Assembly (NCBI GenBank): GCA_018242625.1
Contig: JAFEBO010000008.1
Location: forward strand, 496,001-560,000
Origin: Planctomycetota bacterium
GTDB taxonomy: Bacteria; Planctomycetota; Phycisphaerae; Phycisphaerales; UBA1924
Direction of reading: 5' to 3'
Length of the DNA: 64,000 bases
In this document: in pieces, positions 17,007-25,640 of the stretch
Layout: each line of letters opens with the position of its first letter
How positions within the stretch are numbered: position 1 is the stretch's first letter
Translations under genes and position numbers: made by a program
Notes under the pieces: model-generated
What the model was told of the DNA's origin: nothing
The model's database searches: none
Seen by the model: only the letters and a program-made list of their open reading frames with translations

Positions 17007-19346
17007 TCAGGGTTTGGGAGGGTGCTGTGCCAGCGTCCTGAGTCGCTCGAGTTCGCCCGCTGCGAGCCTTCGCAGGGGATCCAGCCGCATGTTTTCGTCG
17101 AGAGTCAGGGCCCGCTCGGCCCAGAGCCGGGCTGCCGCCGGGTCGCCGATTTCGGCTGCGAGCAATGCCGATCGCTGAGCGTGGATGGGGTTGGTGGGGT
17201 CCAGTGCGGCAGCCTGAGAGGAAGCATCGAGAGCCTGGCGCAGCAGAGCGGGCTGTCTGCCGAACTCGTAAACGCCTCGCCTTGCGGACGCCAGCCAGGC
17301 GTACGACGCCGCTTTTCGGCTGGGGATCGATGTCGATTCTTCGGCGAGCATCAGGCCCTGCTGGAAGTGATCGCCCGCCGGCAGGCCGAGTTCCAGATCG
17401 ATGGCGCCGAGGCGAAGGGCGAGATTCGAAGCCGCTTGGCGGGTTTCGTAGCTCGTGGGGTCGAGAGCGATGGCGCGCAGCAATTCCCGGTAGGCTTCAT
17501 CGCCCCGCGCAAGGCGGGCTTCAAGGACCGCGCGGCCGAGGGATGCGGGGTCGGGCTTTACGGGCTTGGAAAGCACCGACTCGAGTCCTTTAGCGATTTC
17601 CTGCTTGGCCCGAACGTCGGCTGCGTCGACGCGTTGAACCTGTGAGGCGAGGGTTGAAACGTCTTCAAGACGCGATGCCGCGGCGCGGAGCGATTCCTCC
17701 CACGGCTGCACCTTGCCCAGGAACAGACTTGCGGCGATGCCCAGCATCGAGAGCGCCATGCCGGGAAGAGTGAGCGGCCAGGTGAAGCGTGTCGGTGCGG
17801 GGATTGGGGGAAGGGATGCGGCGGCGAGGCCGAGAAGAGCGAAATAAAGTGCCGAGGATGCGGGGATCACCGGGGAGACTTCGATCATCGCGTGAAAGCC
17901 CAGCGCGGCAGCGGCTGCGGCCGATGCAATCGCGATCGTGCGCGGTTCGGCGATGCAGGTGCGCCAGGCCAGAATCGCGCCCAGAGCGAGGGCAACGATG
18001 CGGGCGAACCCGCTGCCCGGCGTGGCGAGCGGGGCTTCGACAATCGAACCGGCGAGCACGATGCAGGCGATCAAGAACAGCGCCGTGCGGATGTGAGGTC
18101 TGAGCGATGTTTTGGAGGGTGTTGATTGCAGCGCGGCGAGGCCGGCACCGGCGGAGCCCAGGAGAACGAGCCAGAGCACGGACCAGAGGACGCCTCCGAC
18201 TCCGAGCGTGGCGGCGAATTCAAAGATGATGCAGTGGGGGCTGGAGATTTCTTCGGGGCTTAGAGGGTTCTTTGCGAGCAAGTAGGCATCGCGGAATCCC
18301 GCCGGTCCGACTCCCCGAAGCGGGTTCTGGCCGAAGATTCTGGCCGCCGCCTCGAGGTATTGAGAACGGAAGAGGAGGGAGAGTTCTCCGACGCGGGTGC
18401 CGATCAGGCCCCGAGCACAGACGGCCGCGAGGGCGGCGAACGGGATTGAGAGAAGCAGGAGGGCACCGCGCCACGGACGCCCCGCAGAAGCTGTCGGTCC
18501 GAGGAGTGCAATGGTGATCGCGATCGCGGCGGCGGCATAACCGCCCTTGCTGCCGGCGAGCACGACGCAGGCGCCCGCAATGAGACTTCCGAGACCCGCT
18601 ACGGATCGCCGTGCCGCGCCGGGCTCGCGCAGCATTGCGATGAAGATGCCCAGGAAGGCGGCGCCGAACGTGGCGACGACATTGGAGAGGCCGAACCAGC
18701 CGGTTGCGCTGGTGTCGCGCAGCCGCCGTTCGAAGGTGCGGGCGGCGAAAGAGTCGGGAGCCCAGCCGTGGGAGGCGAGTATGCTGATGCGATCGGCATC
18801 GAAGTCGGCGATGGTCTGCGGCAGGTCGATCAAGACTTGAGCGGCGCACTTGATGAAGAGAAGGGCCGCGAATCCCGTGGCGATTGCGAGCGCAACCCGG
18901 CGGACGGACGGCAGTCGGCCGGCGTAGGAGAGCATGAGGCCGGCGGAGAGTGCCGCGGTCCAGGCGAGGCCTGTCGAAAAATTCTCGCGGACAGCGAGCG
19001 GAGAGCGGAAGCTGTGCCAGATGAGCGCGAGGATGCCGGCGGCGAGCAGAAAGCACTCCACCAGGCGGGCGCGGCCGACGAGCGGGGCCGCCAAAGTCAT
19101 GGTTGCGCCGGAGAGAGTGAGCAGGAAGCAATCGATGGCGAGCGTGCCGGTGGGGCCGATCCCGACGACCTCGGACCACATCATCATGGGGTCCAGGTCC
19201 CACGCGGGGAAAGCGATCAGAGGCACGGTTGCTTTGAAGACCGAAAGCCCCACGACGAGCGCTGCTCCCAGCACGGAGAGTGTCTCGAGCACCTGACGCT
19301 GAGCCGAGCGCTTGGCATCGATCTGTGCTTGTTCGGCATCCATCAT
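17007..19346 (-). CDS. O-antigen ligase/Wzy-family membrane protein with C-terminal TPR repeats
   Basis: 779 residues. The first about 480 are hydrophobic with ten or more membrane helices. The region ARIFGQNPLRGVGPAGFRD followed by SSPHCIIFEFAATLGVGG is the Wzy_C (O-antigen ligase/polymerase) signature, including the periplasmic His. After residue about 540 the protein becomes soluble and Ala-rich, with TPR-like repeats (ALDPTSYETRQAASNLAL, ALDPTNPIHAQRSALLAA), a known architecture for PglL/WaaL-like enzymes. The role is transfer or polymerisation of lipid-linked glycans on the periplasmic side. Its start overlaps the end of the WecA/MraY-like gene by 4 bp, and it ends the rlmN-led operon. 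Confidence 0.85.
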   Translation of the reverse strand: MMDAEQAQIDAKRSAQRQVLETLSVLGAALVVGLSVFKATVPLIAFPAWDLDPMMMWSEVVGIGPTGTLAIDCFLLTLSGATMTLAAPLVGRARLVECFLLAAGILALIWHSFRSPLAVRENFSTGLAWTAALSAGLMLSYAGRLPSVRRVALAIATGFAALLFIKCAAQVLIDLPQTIADFDADRISILASHGWAPDSFAARTFERRLRDTSATGWFGLSNVVATFGAAFLGIFIAMLREPGAARRSVAGLGSLIAGACVVLAGSKGGYAAAAIAITIALLGPTASAGRPWRGALLLLSIPFAALAAVCARGLIGTRVGELSLLFRSQYLEAAARIFGQNPLRGVGPAGFRDAYLLAKNPLSPEEISSPHCIIFEFAATLGVGGVLWSVLWLVLLGSAGAGLAALQSTPSKTSLRPHIRTALFLIACIVLAGSIVEAPLATPGSGFARIVALALGAILAWRTCIAEPRTIAIASAAAAAALGFHAMIEVSPVIPASSALYFALLGLAAASLPPIPAPTRFTWPLTLPGMALSMLGIAASLFLGKVQPWEESLRAAASRLEDVSTLASQVQRVDAADVRAKQEIAKGLESVLSKPVKPDPASLGRAVLEARLARGDEAYRELLRAIALDPTSYETRQAASNLALRLGAIDLELGLPAGDHFQQGLMLAEESTSIPSRKAASYAWLASARRGVYEFGRQPALLRQALDASSQAAALDPTNPIHAQRSALLAAEIGDPAAARLWAERALTLDENMRLDPLRRLAAGELERLRTLAQHPPKP

Positions 19347-20488
19347 GTGGGCGCGTTTTCTCGGCGGCCGGAAAGGTTGTGGTCGGAGCCGCTCCAGAAT
19401 TCGAACACTGCAAGCACGGCGAGAAGGGTTGCGACTGCGGCACCTATGGCGAGTGCGGCGGGGGCGGAAGACTCGGCCAGGGCCAAGCCCGCGAGTCCGG
19501 TGAAGACGGTCATACCCCAGAGAAAGTAGACGGATTGGGCGCGTGTCAGGCCGCGCCGGGTGAGGCGGTGTGAGACGTGGTTGGTATCACCCAGAAATGG
19601 AGACTTCCGCTGCCAGAGGCGCATGGAAGTTACGACAACCAGGTCGTACAAAGGAATTGCGAGCACAACCAGGGGCATGAATACCGCGTGCCAGCCGGAA
19701 CTTTGCGAAGTGCCCGGGTCGTAGTAGGTGATGCGAACGGTCACGAAGGCGAGCAGGTAGCCGAGCACGAGGCTGCCCCCGTCGCCCATGAACAGCTTTG
19801 CGCCGGAACGGCGTGGGGCATTGAACAAAAGAAATCCCAGGCACGCTCCGATGAGAAGCGCGAGGGTGCCGGCGAGCAGCCATTGATGTTTTTGAATGGT
19901 GATGGCGAGCATCGCTGAGGCGGCGATGGCGGCGATTCCGGCGCTCAATCCGTCCATGTTGTCTAGGAAGTTCATGGCGTTGGTCACGGCCAGGAACCAT
20001 GCGGTGGTGAGCAGGATGCTGAGCCATGCTCCGCCGGTGGGGGCGTCGAGAAATGTGAAGAGGCGTGTGTCGGTGAAGAGCGGCGCCGCGAGCGCCGGCG
20101 CGACCATAAGAATGAGCTTGGGGAGGGCGCGGAGGGGGCGACGGTCGTCGATGAGCCCCATGATGTGCAGGGTGGATATGCCTCCGAGGAGCACAAGCGC
20201 GAGAGACATCTTGGCCCGGATGTAAGCGACCTGGGGTGCTGCCGCGGGAGGAAGGAGGTCGGGCGTCCAGAGGGCGAGCGCGATGCAGGCGACGAGAGGA
20301 AGCGTGATCGCCCAGTAGATGGCGATGCCGCCGGTGTTGGGCACGCGCCGGGGTGGATCTTTGATCTGCCCCGCGACACCCGGAGAGTCGAAGGTCCGGA
20401 GCCGATGACCAAGATGAACGAGCATTGCACAGAGCGGCGCCGAGAGCAGCGCCGCGAGCGGGATCAGTAACAGGCAGAGCCCGGTCAT
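19343..20488 (-). CDS. WecA/MraY-family undecaprenyl-phosphate sugar-1-phosphate transferase
   Basis: 381 residues with about ten membrane helices. It carries the family motifs: RVPNTGGIAIYW, HIMGLIDDRRPL (Mg2+-binding DDR), NAMNFLDNMDGLSAG (catalytic NxxNxxDxxDGL), KLFMGDGGSLVLGY, and GDTNHVSHRLTRRG. These enzymes load the first sugar-1-phosphate, usually GlcNAc or another HexNAc, onto undecaprenyl phosphate at the cytoplasmic face. The HVSHRL ending groups it with WecA/TagO rather than MraY. It overlaps the neighbouring genes on both sides by 4 bp, so it is translated together with the ligase downstream. It probably initiates the polysaccharide that the ligase finishes. Confidence 0.92.
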   Translation of the reverse strand: MTGLCLLLIPLAALLSAPLCAMLVHLGHRLRTFDSPGVAGQIKDPPRRVPNTGGIAIYWAITLPLVACIALALWTPDLLPPAAAPQVAYIRAKMSLALVLLGGISTLHIMGLIDDRRPLRALPKLILMVAPALAAPLFTDTRLFTFLDAPTGGAWLSILLTTAWFLAVTNAMNFLDNMDGLSAGIAAIAASAMLAITIQKHQWLLAGTLALLIGACLGFLLFNAPRRSGAKLFMGDGGSLVLGYLLAFVTVRITYYDPGTSQSSGWHAVFMPLVVLAIPLYDLVVVTSMRLWQRKSPFLGDTNHVSHRLTRRGLTRAQSVYFLWGMTVFTGLAGLALAESSAPAALAIGAAVATLLAVLAVFEFWSGSDHNLSGRRENAPT

Positions 20489-21240
20489 GCCGGAGAGTCT
20501 AGTGATTCACGCTCGCGGGGCGCGGGCAGAAGGCGGGTGAGCAGAACGAGCGTGAGCGCGATCTGTCCCGCGATGGCGATCCAGAGGACTCTGATCGGCC
20601 AGGGACCGAGTCCGTCGGCGAGGGTTTCGCCGGTTTGCGTGCCGCGGCCGACGTACGCGTAGTTCCAGCCAAAGAACGCGTCGAGCACGAATGCTGCGAG
20701 CACGTACACGTACATCACCCGGGAGACAAACCAGAGGTCCCGCGTGTTTGGACGGATCTGCCAGATCCAAAGCGCATAGATCGAAGTAAAAACGATGAGG
20801 CAGTGGGTGAGCCAGAAACCCCAGAACTGAGGCCACTTGTCCGGGCTGGCGGGGCCGGGGCCCGAGAGCGGCTTGATGAAAGCCTGCGTGCAGAAGGCAA
20901 GCCCGCAGAAAAGAACGATGTGAGTCATCCGGCGATTGCGAGTGAGCAGTGCGAGCGGGGCGATGAAGGAGAGGATGTCGCAGACGTGCAGCGGGAGTGA
21001 GCGGCTGATGTCAAGGTTGCCCGGCAGCAGCCACCAGACCCCGTAGGCGGAACTTATGGCGAGAAAGATGCCGCCGAGCGCGATTTCGGCGCGCCGGCGG
21101 ACGGGGTCGCTCCGGGAAGCGAGCGAGGAGCAGATAAGCCCTGTGCACACGGAGAAGAGGACGAGGACGATCGCGTGGCTGACTGTGAACGGGGAGAACC
21201 GCTCGGGCCAGATCGCGGAGTCCTGAGGGCCCTGTTTCAC
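20485..21240 (-). CDS. TIGR02206/YwaF-like integral membrane protein
   Basis: 251 residues and about seven membrane helices. The motif SRSLPLHVCDILSFIAPLAL in the third helix, then QFWGFWLTHCLIVFTSIYAL and RVMYVYVLAAFVLDAFFGWNYAYV, matches the TIGR02206 (YwaF) family, with the conserved LPLHxCD and a His in the middle helix. The family's function is not known. The gene overlaps rlmN upstream and the WecA/MraY-like gene downstream by 4 bp each, so all are produced from one message. Co-translation with polysaccharide genes suggests an envelope role but does not prove it. Confidence 0.8.
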   Translation of the reverse strand: MKQGPQDSAIWPERFSPFTVSHAIVLVLFSVCTGLICSSLASRSDPVRRRAEIALGGIFLAISSAYGVWWLLPGNLDISRSLPLHVCDILSFIAPLALLTRNRRMTHIVLFCGLAFCTQAFIKPLSGPGPASPDKWPQFWGFWLTHCLIVFTSIYALWIWQIRPNTRDLWFVSRVMYVYVLAAFVLDAFFGWNYAYVGRGTQTGETLADGLGPWPIRVLWIAIAGQIALTLVLLTRLLPAPRERESLDSPA

Positions 21241-22349
21241 GCGGAGGAAGCCTCGTGGCGCAATTGGCCGCAGGCGGCGGCGATGTCGCGGCCCCGGCTG
21301 GCGCGGATGTGAGCGTTCAGGTTCTTTGCTCTGAGAATTTTCTGGAATTCGAGCACGTCGGTGTTGCGGGGACGCTGGAACTCGGTGCCGCTCACTTCGT
21401 TGTAGCGGATGAGGTTGATGTTGGCGCGGATGGAGCGGGCGATCTCGGCGAGTTCCTCGGCGTGCCCGGGCCGATCATTGACATCGCGGAGCAGTGTGTA
21501 TTCGAGGGTTACTTCGCGGCCGGTTTTCTCGAACCACTTCTGGCAGGCTTTGAGCAAATCGTCGATCGTGGTGTACTCCGCCCATGGGATGAGCTTGCGC
21601 CGGATGAAGTCGTTGGGGGCGTGGAGTGAGAGAGCGAGTGTCACGGGGAGGTCGAACTCTTCCGCGAGCCGGGTGATCGCCTGGGGCAGGCCGACGGTGG
21701 AGATCGTCACTTTGCGGGCGGAAATGCCGAGCCCCCAGAGAGCGGTGATGATGCGGATGGCCGCCGTTACGTTTTTGAAATTGCTGAGCGGTTCGCCCAT
21801 TCCCATGAAAACGACGTTGCTGACCCGGCCGACGCCCGGGAGGCGTCCGAGCCGCCAGACCTGTTCAACGATGCGGCCCGCGGAAAGGTTGGCATCCAGC
21901 CCTCCCATGCCCGAAGCGCAGAAGCGGCAACCCACCGGACAGCCGACCTGGCTTGAGATGCACGCTGTCTTGCGCTCTTCTGTGGGGATCATGACGCACT
22001 CGGTCTGCCGGGTCGGGTCGCCCTCCGCAGAGGAGCCCAGGATCGGGAGTGAGAGCGCGGAGTCGGGCGCGGCGCCGAAGTCTCTCCATTGAATGAGGAG
22101 CTTCTGGGTGCCGTCTGTGGCGAGTTGGTGACGCAGGACATCGCCGGATTCAAAGGTCATTTCGGACGTCAGTATTTCGCGATCCCGCTTGGCGAGGTTG
22201 GACATTTGGGCCGGGTCGATGACGCCCTTTTCGTAAACCCAGTCGATGATCTGCTTCGCACGGAATGGCGCCATTCCCCGGGACTCGCACCAGGGGGCGA
22301 GGGACTCGGGCGAAAACTCGAAGAAGTGGCTTGGGGGATGGCGGAGCAC
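21237..22349 (-). CDS. rlmN: 23S rRNA (adenine2503-C2)-methyltransferase, radical SAM
   Basis: About 370 residues (E. coli RlmN has 384). It methylates C2 of A2503 in 23S rRNA and A37 of some tRNAs. The radical-SAM cluster is CPVGCRFCASGMGG (CxxxCxxC). Also present are ACISSQVGCPVG, VVFMGMGEPLSNF, TISTVGLPQAI, LALSLHAP and the family end FQRPRNTDVLEFQKILR. I set the start at a GTG (22349) just before HFFEFSPESLAPWCESRGM, where RlmN homology begins. An ATG at 22427 in the same frame is possible but would overlap the start codon of the divergent gene. No strong ribosome site marks either. First gene of a four-gene operon. Confidence 0.93.
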   Translation of the reverse strand: MLRHPPSHFFEFSPESLAPWCESRGMAPFRAKQIIDWVYEKGVIDPAQMSNLAKRDREILTSEMTFESGDVLRHQLATDGTQKLLIQWRDFGAAPDSALSLPILGSSAEGDPTRQTECVMIPTEERKTACISSQVGCPVGCRFCASGMGGLDANLSAGRIVEQVWRLGRLPGVGRVSNVVFMGMGEPLSNFKNVTAAIRIITALWGLGISARKVTISTVGLPQAITRLAEEFDLPVTLALSLHAPNDFIRRKLIPWAEYTTIDDLLKACQKWFEKTGREVTLEYTLLRDVNDRPGHAEELAEIARSIRANINLIRYNEVSGTEFQRPRNTDVLEFQKILRAKNLNAHIRASRGRDIAAACGQLRHEASSA

Positions 22350-22425
22350 GCGGGAGATTATGAGCCCGGCGACGAGGGAGCGGACGGTTCCAGCCCGGGC
22401 GGGTGGCGAGCCGATATTTCCGCCC

Positions 22426-23448
22426 ATGCTCGCCAGCGTCCTGATTCCGACCTTTGCCCGGTCCGACAAGCTCTCCCGCTGCCTGGAATGCCTGGCATCC
22501 CAGACGATGGACCCGGCCAATTTTGAGGTGATTGTCGGTTTCGACGGGCCCGACGCGGCCGCGGAAAGCAGTGCGCGGGAGACGTGGACCCGAGCGGGCG
22601 GCAAGAGTGTCATCGAGCTCATGCAGTGCCCGCGTGAGGGGCTGCAGCTTGTTCGCAACCGCATGCTCGCCAGAGCCCGCGGGCGCTACATGATCAGCAT
22701 CAACGACGATATCCGGCCGGTCCCGAACTTTGTGCTTGCGCACGTGGCGGCGCACGAGAAGCGCGATGGGGCGAATCCGGCGGTGGTGGTGGGGTCTTCG
22801 CCGTTCTGCAGGCGGGAGAACGAATCCCTGCTCGACCGGTTGACCCGCAAGACGTCGATGATTTTCTTTTATGATGTCATGGACGCCGCGGCTCCGGACC
22901 CTGGTCGGGACTGGGGCTATCGCCACTGTTTCGGTCTGAATTTTTCGGCGCGGGTCGACCTTGTGCGGGAAGTCGGGGGATTTCATGCGGGCGAGCGGCT
23001 GTATGGATACGAAGACATCGAGCTCGGTTACAAACTCGCGCAGCGATTCAAGACGCCGATTCTCTACCGGCCGGACGCGCGGGCGGAGCACGAGCACTTC
23101 TACCAGCCGCAAGATCTGATCAGGCGGGAGCAGAATCTCGGCGTTGCGGCGTGGCACTTTGCGAAGGCCAACCCTGCGTTCGCTCACGCCTGCTTCGGTC
23201 GCGACATCACTCATCCGGACGAGATCGCGTACTCGCGTGCGTTTGTTTCGCACGAGTGCGGCGTCGCGGAGCGGCTCAGGGAGTCGTTCCTGGAACTGGG
23301 AAAGATCCCGGCGTCGGTTGTGGACGGCCCCCACGAACCGATTCTGCTCAAGCTGCACCTCCAGCAGTTCGTGCTGCTGAAGCGGTGGACCTGGCACAAC
23401 GCGTTCCTGCAGGCTGCGGATGCTTCTCCGGCGGCGCTTGCGGCCTGA
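22426..23448 (+). CDS. Family 2 glycosyltransferase
   Basis: 340 residues. The start MLASVLIPTFARSDKLSRCL is the classic GT-A nucleotide-binding strand of GT2 enzymes. Then come NFEVIVGFDGP, MISINDDIRP (DxD-like metal site) and YGYEDIELGYKLAQRF, the GxxED acceptor-side motif that holds the catalytic base. It is probably cytoplasmic, with no clear membrane helix, and transfers a sugar from a nucleotide donor to a growing glycan. It is divergent from rlmN and the polysaccharide operon, and converges on ispH with an 11-bp gap. The acceptor is unknown. Confidence 0.88.
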   Translation: MLASVLIPTFARSDKLSRCLECLASQTMDPANFEVIVGFDGPDAAAESSARETWTRAGGKSVIELMQCPREGLQLVRNRMLARARGRYMISINDDIRPVPNFVLAHVAAHEKRDGANPAVVVGSSPFCRRENESLLDRLTRKTSMIFFYDVMDAAAPDPGRDWGYRHCFGLNFSARVDLVREVGGFHAGERLYGYEDIELGYKLAQRFKTPILYRPDARAEHEHFYQPQDLIRREQNLGVAAWHFAKANPAFAHACFGRDITHPDEIAYSRAFVSHECGVAERLRESFLELGKIPASVVDGPHEPILLKLHLQQFVLLKRWTWHNAFLQAADASPAALAA

Positions 23449-23465
23449 ACACGATCGGTTCAGGC
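23443..23465. terminator. Inverted repeat between convergent GT2 and ispH stops
   Basis: GCCTGAAC (23443-23450) and GTTCAGGC (23458-23465) form an 8-bp perfect stem with a 7-base loop, spanning both stop codons. It could serve as a two-way terminator, but neither strand has a T run, so the call is weak. Confidence 0.35.
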
Positions 23466-24500
23466 GGGGCGTGCACTCACGGTGAGAGGAACCGAGCCGT
23501 ATGCCTCGCGGGTGATGACCGGTGCACCGACGCGGATGCGTGAGTTTTCGAGGTCGACGCCGCGGGACTTGCCCAGCCTTTTCAGCGAGGCGGGAAGTCC
23601 GAATTCGACGTCTTCATTGAAGACTTCACGCTGCTCTAATTCGCCTCCGTAGCGATTGAGCAGCGCCCTGCAGAGTTCGGCGACGAGGTCTTCGGGGGCG
23701 GAGGCGCCCGCCGTGACCATTACGGTTTCATTTCCTTTGAACCAGTTCCAGTCGATCTCGCTGACGTCGTCGATCAGGCGCGCGGGGGTGCCGACGTTCT
23801 GGGAAATCTCGGTCAGACGGACGGAATTGGAAGAATTCTTGGAGCCGATGACCAGAACGATGTCGCACTCTGGCGCGATCTGTCGTACCGCGTGCTGCCG
23901 GTTGGTGGTCGCGTAACAGATGTCGCTGCTGGGAGGTTCCTTGATCTGCGGGAAGCGTTCTTTGAGGGCCCGGATGATGACGCCGGCATCGTCTGTTGAG
24001 AGCGTGGTCTGGGTCAGGTAGACCAGCCGGGATTCATCCCTGACCTCAAGAGAACGAACCTGTTCGACGCTCTCGACCACGGTGACCGCATCGGGCGCTT
24101 CGCCCCGCGTTCCGACAACTTCCTGGTGGTTTGCGTGGCCGACCAGCAGGATCTGGAACCCCTGACGGGCGTATCGGATGCACTCGGAATGCACCTTGGT
24201 GACCAGTGGACAGGTTGCGTCGATCGCCTGCAGGCGTCTGCTCCGGGCGAGCTCACGGACCTGGGGCGAGACGCCGTGGGCGGAGAAAACGACGATGCTT
24301 CCCTCGGGAACATCCTCGAGAGCCTCGACGAAGGCGACACCCTTGCGCTGAAAGCGGCCCACGACGTGCCGGTTGTGCACGATTTCGTGGAAGACGTACA
24401 CCTTTTCGTCGGGGAGGAGCGAGATCGTCTGGCTGACAACATCCACGGCCATCTGAACGCCGGCGCAAAAACCTCTCGGGTTCGCGAGTATGAGTTTCAT
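23460..24500 (-). CDS. ispH: 4-hydroxy-3-methylbut-2-enyl diphosphate reductase
   Basis: 346 residues. This is the last enzyme of the MEP isoprenoid pathway; it reduces HMBPP to IPP and DMAPP with a 4Fe-4S cluster. The three cluster Cys are present: Cys12 (PRGFCAGV), Cys97 (DATCPLVTKVH) and Cys195 (DICYATTNRQ). HEIVHN and GHANHQE (with Glu127) provide the substrate-binding His and the catalytic Glu. The start at 24500 (MKLILANPRGFCAGVQMA) is fixed by homology; an upstream extension to 24641 is not conserved. It is divergent from hpnC (139-bp gap), so isoprenoid precursor supply and squalene synthesis could share control. Confidence 0.96.
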   Translation of the reverse strand: MKLILANPRGFCAGVQMAVDVVSQTISLLPDEKVYVFHEIVHNRHVVGRFQRKGVAFVEALEDVPEGSIVVFSAHGVSPQVRELARSRRLQAIDATCPLVTKVHSECIRYARQGFQILLVGHANHQEVVGTRGEAPDAVTVVESVEQVRSLEVRDESRLVYLTQTTLSTDDAGVIIRALKERFPQIKEPPSSDICYATTNRQHAVRQIAPECDIVLVIGSKNSSNSVRLTEISQNVGTPARLIDDVSEIDWNWFKGNETVMVTAGASAPEDLVAELCRALLNRYGGELEQREVFNEDVEFGLPASLKRLGKSRGVDLENSRIRVGAPVITREAYGSVPLTVSARPA

Positions 24501-24639
24501 TCCGCTGCGGCTTGCGTTGCCTGCCTGAACTGTTACGGGCGTTGTCGTCTTGGCCAAGGCTGATCGGGTCCTGTGGAGCTGTACGGTGTACCGGGGTGGT
24601 TCGTTCGGGGCGCCGGCGAAAGATGGTAGCTTGTCGATC

Positions 24640-25587
24640 ATGTCAGACGTCTCCGGTCACCCGCTCGCCGACTCGGCCTTGCTCACGCTCGAACTGCCGG
24701 CCCTGGCGGGGGACAGCGAACAGGAGAACTTCACGGTCTTGAGCCCGCTGCTCGCCCGGGATCTGCGCCCCCATTTCGCCGCGGTGTACGACTACTGCCG
24801 CCTGATCGACGACCTGGCGGATAACCAGGGAGTGGGTGAAGCGGCACGGATGCGGGCGCTGGCGCTGCTGGGACTGGCGAGAAACGAACTGCGGCTGGCG
24901 TTCGCGGGGGCTTCGAAGCACCCGGTCTTTGTGCGGCTGTCACGGACAGTGATCGAGAAGCAGCTGCCGATCGCGCCGTTTGAGGATCTTCTCGGCGCGT
25001 TCGAGCAGGATCAGCGTGTGATGCGGTACGAGACGTACGAGCGGCTGCTCGACTACTGCACGCGGAGCGCCAATCCGGTGGGGCGGATTGTCCTCATGCT
25101 GGACGGATACTCGCCCGAACTTTCGCCCGAGCTTTTTCTCCTCTCCGACAGGATCTGCACCGCGCTGCAGCTGACGAATTTCTGGCAGGATGTCCGGCGC
25201 GACCTTCTTGAGCGCGACCGCATCTATCTGCCGCGTGTGGATTTCGGGCACGGGGAGGAAGAGCTGCGGTCGTGGATGAACCGGGGGAACGATCCCGAGG
25301 CACGCGTGGAGTACATTCTCTCCCTCCGCAAGCTGGTGGAGCGGACGGACCTCTTGTTTGCTGAGGGGGAGGAGCTTGTGCGCCGGCTGGATCGGCGGCT
25401 GGGTCCGGTTGTTTATCTGTTCCATCGCGGCGGGCGGGAGACGCTTCGGCTGATCCTCCGCACGGGCTGCACGACGCTCTGGCAGCGACCCGCTCTCTCG
25501 AAATTTCAGAAGCTCGATCTCATCGCGCGAGCCTTTGTGCTTCGTTCGATCGGCCGGTGGCGCCGGGAGCGGAGTGAACCGCGCTGA
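24640..25587 (+). CDS. hpnC: Squalene synthase HpnC (presqualene diphosphate to hydroxysqualene)
   Basis: 315 residues of the squalene/phytoene synthase fold. The first Asp-rich motif is DYCRLIDDLAD (residues 51-61). The second is NFWQDVRRDLLERDRIYLP, with Asp184 and Asp188. Order on the chromosome (hpnC, hpnD, hpnE) is the standard one and decides between HpnC and HpnD. In the HpnCDE pathway, HpnD makes presqualene diphosphate from two FPP and HpnC turns it into hydroxysqualene. The ATG at 24640 gives MSDVSGHPLADSALLTLELP, a natural start; the longer frame to 24550 has no support. It leads an operon running to 27959. Confidence 0.9.
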   Translation: MSDVSGHPLADSALLTLELPALAGDSEQENFTVLSPLLARDLRPHFAAVYDYCRLIDDLADNQGVGEAARMRALALLGLARNELRLAFAGASKHPVFVRLSRTVIEKQLPIAPFEDLLGAFEQDQRVMRYETYERLLDYCTRSANPVGRIVLMLDGYSPELSPELFLLSDRICTALQLTNFWQDVRRDLLERDRIYLPRVDFGHGEEELRSWMNRGNDPEARVEYILSLRKLVERTDLLFAEGEELVRRLDRRLGPVVYLFHRGGRETLRLILRTGCTTLWQRPALSKFQKLDLIARAFVLRSIGRWRRERSEPR

Positions 25588-25640
25588 AGCGAAGGCCGAC
25601 GGCCCGATGATTTTGGACGAACGCACTGGTACCCTACGCC

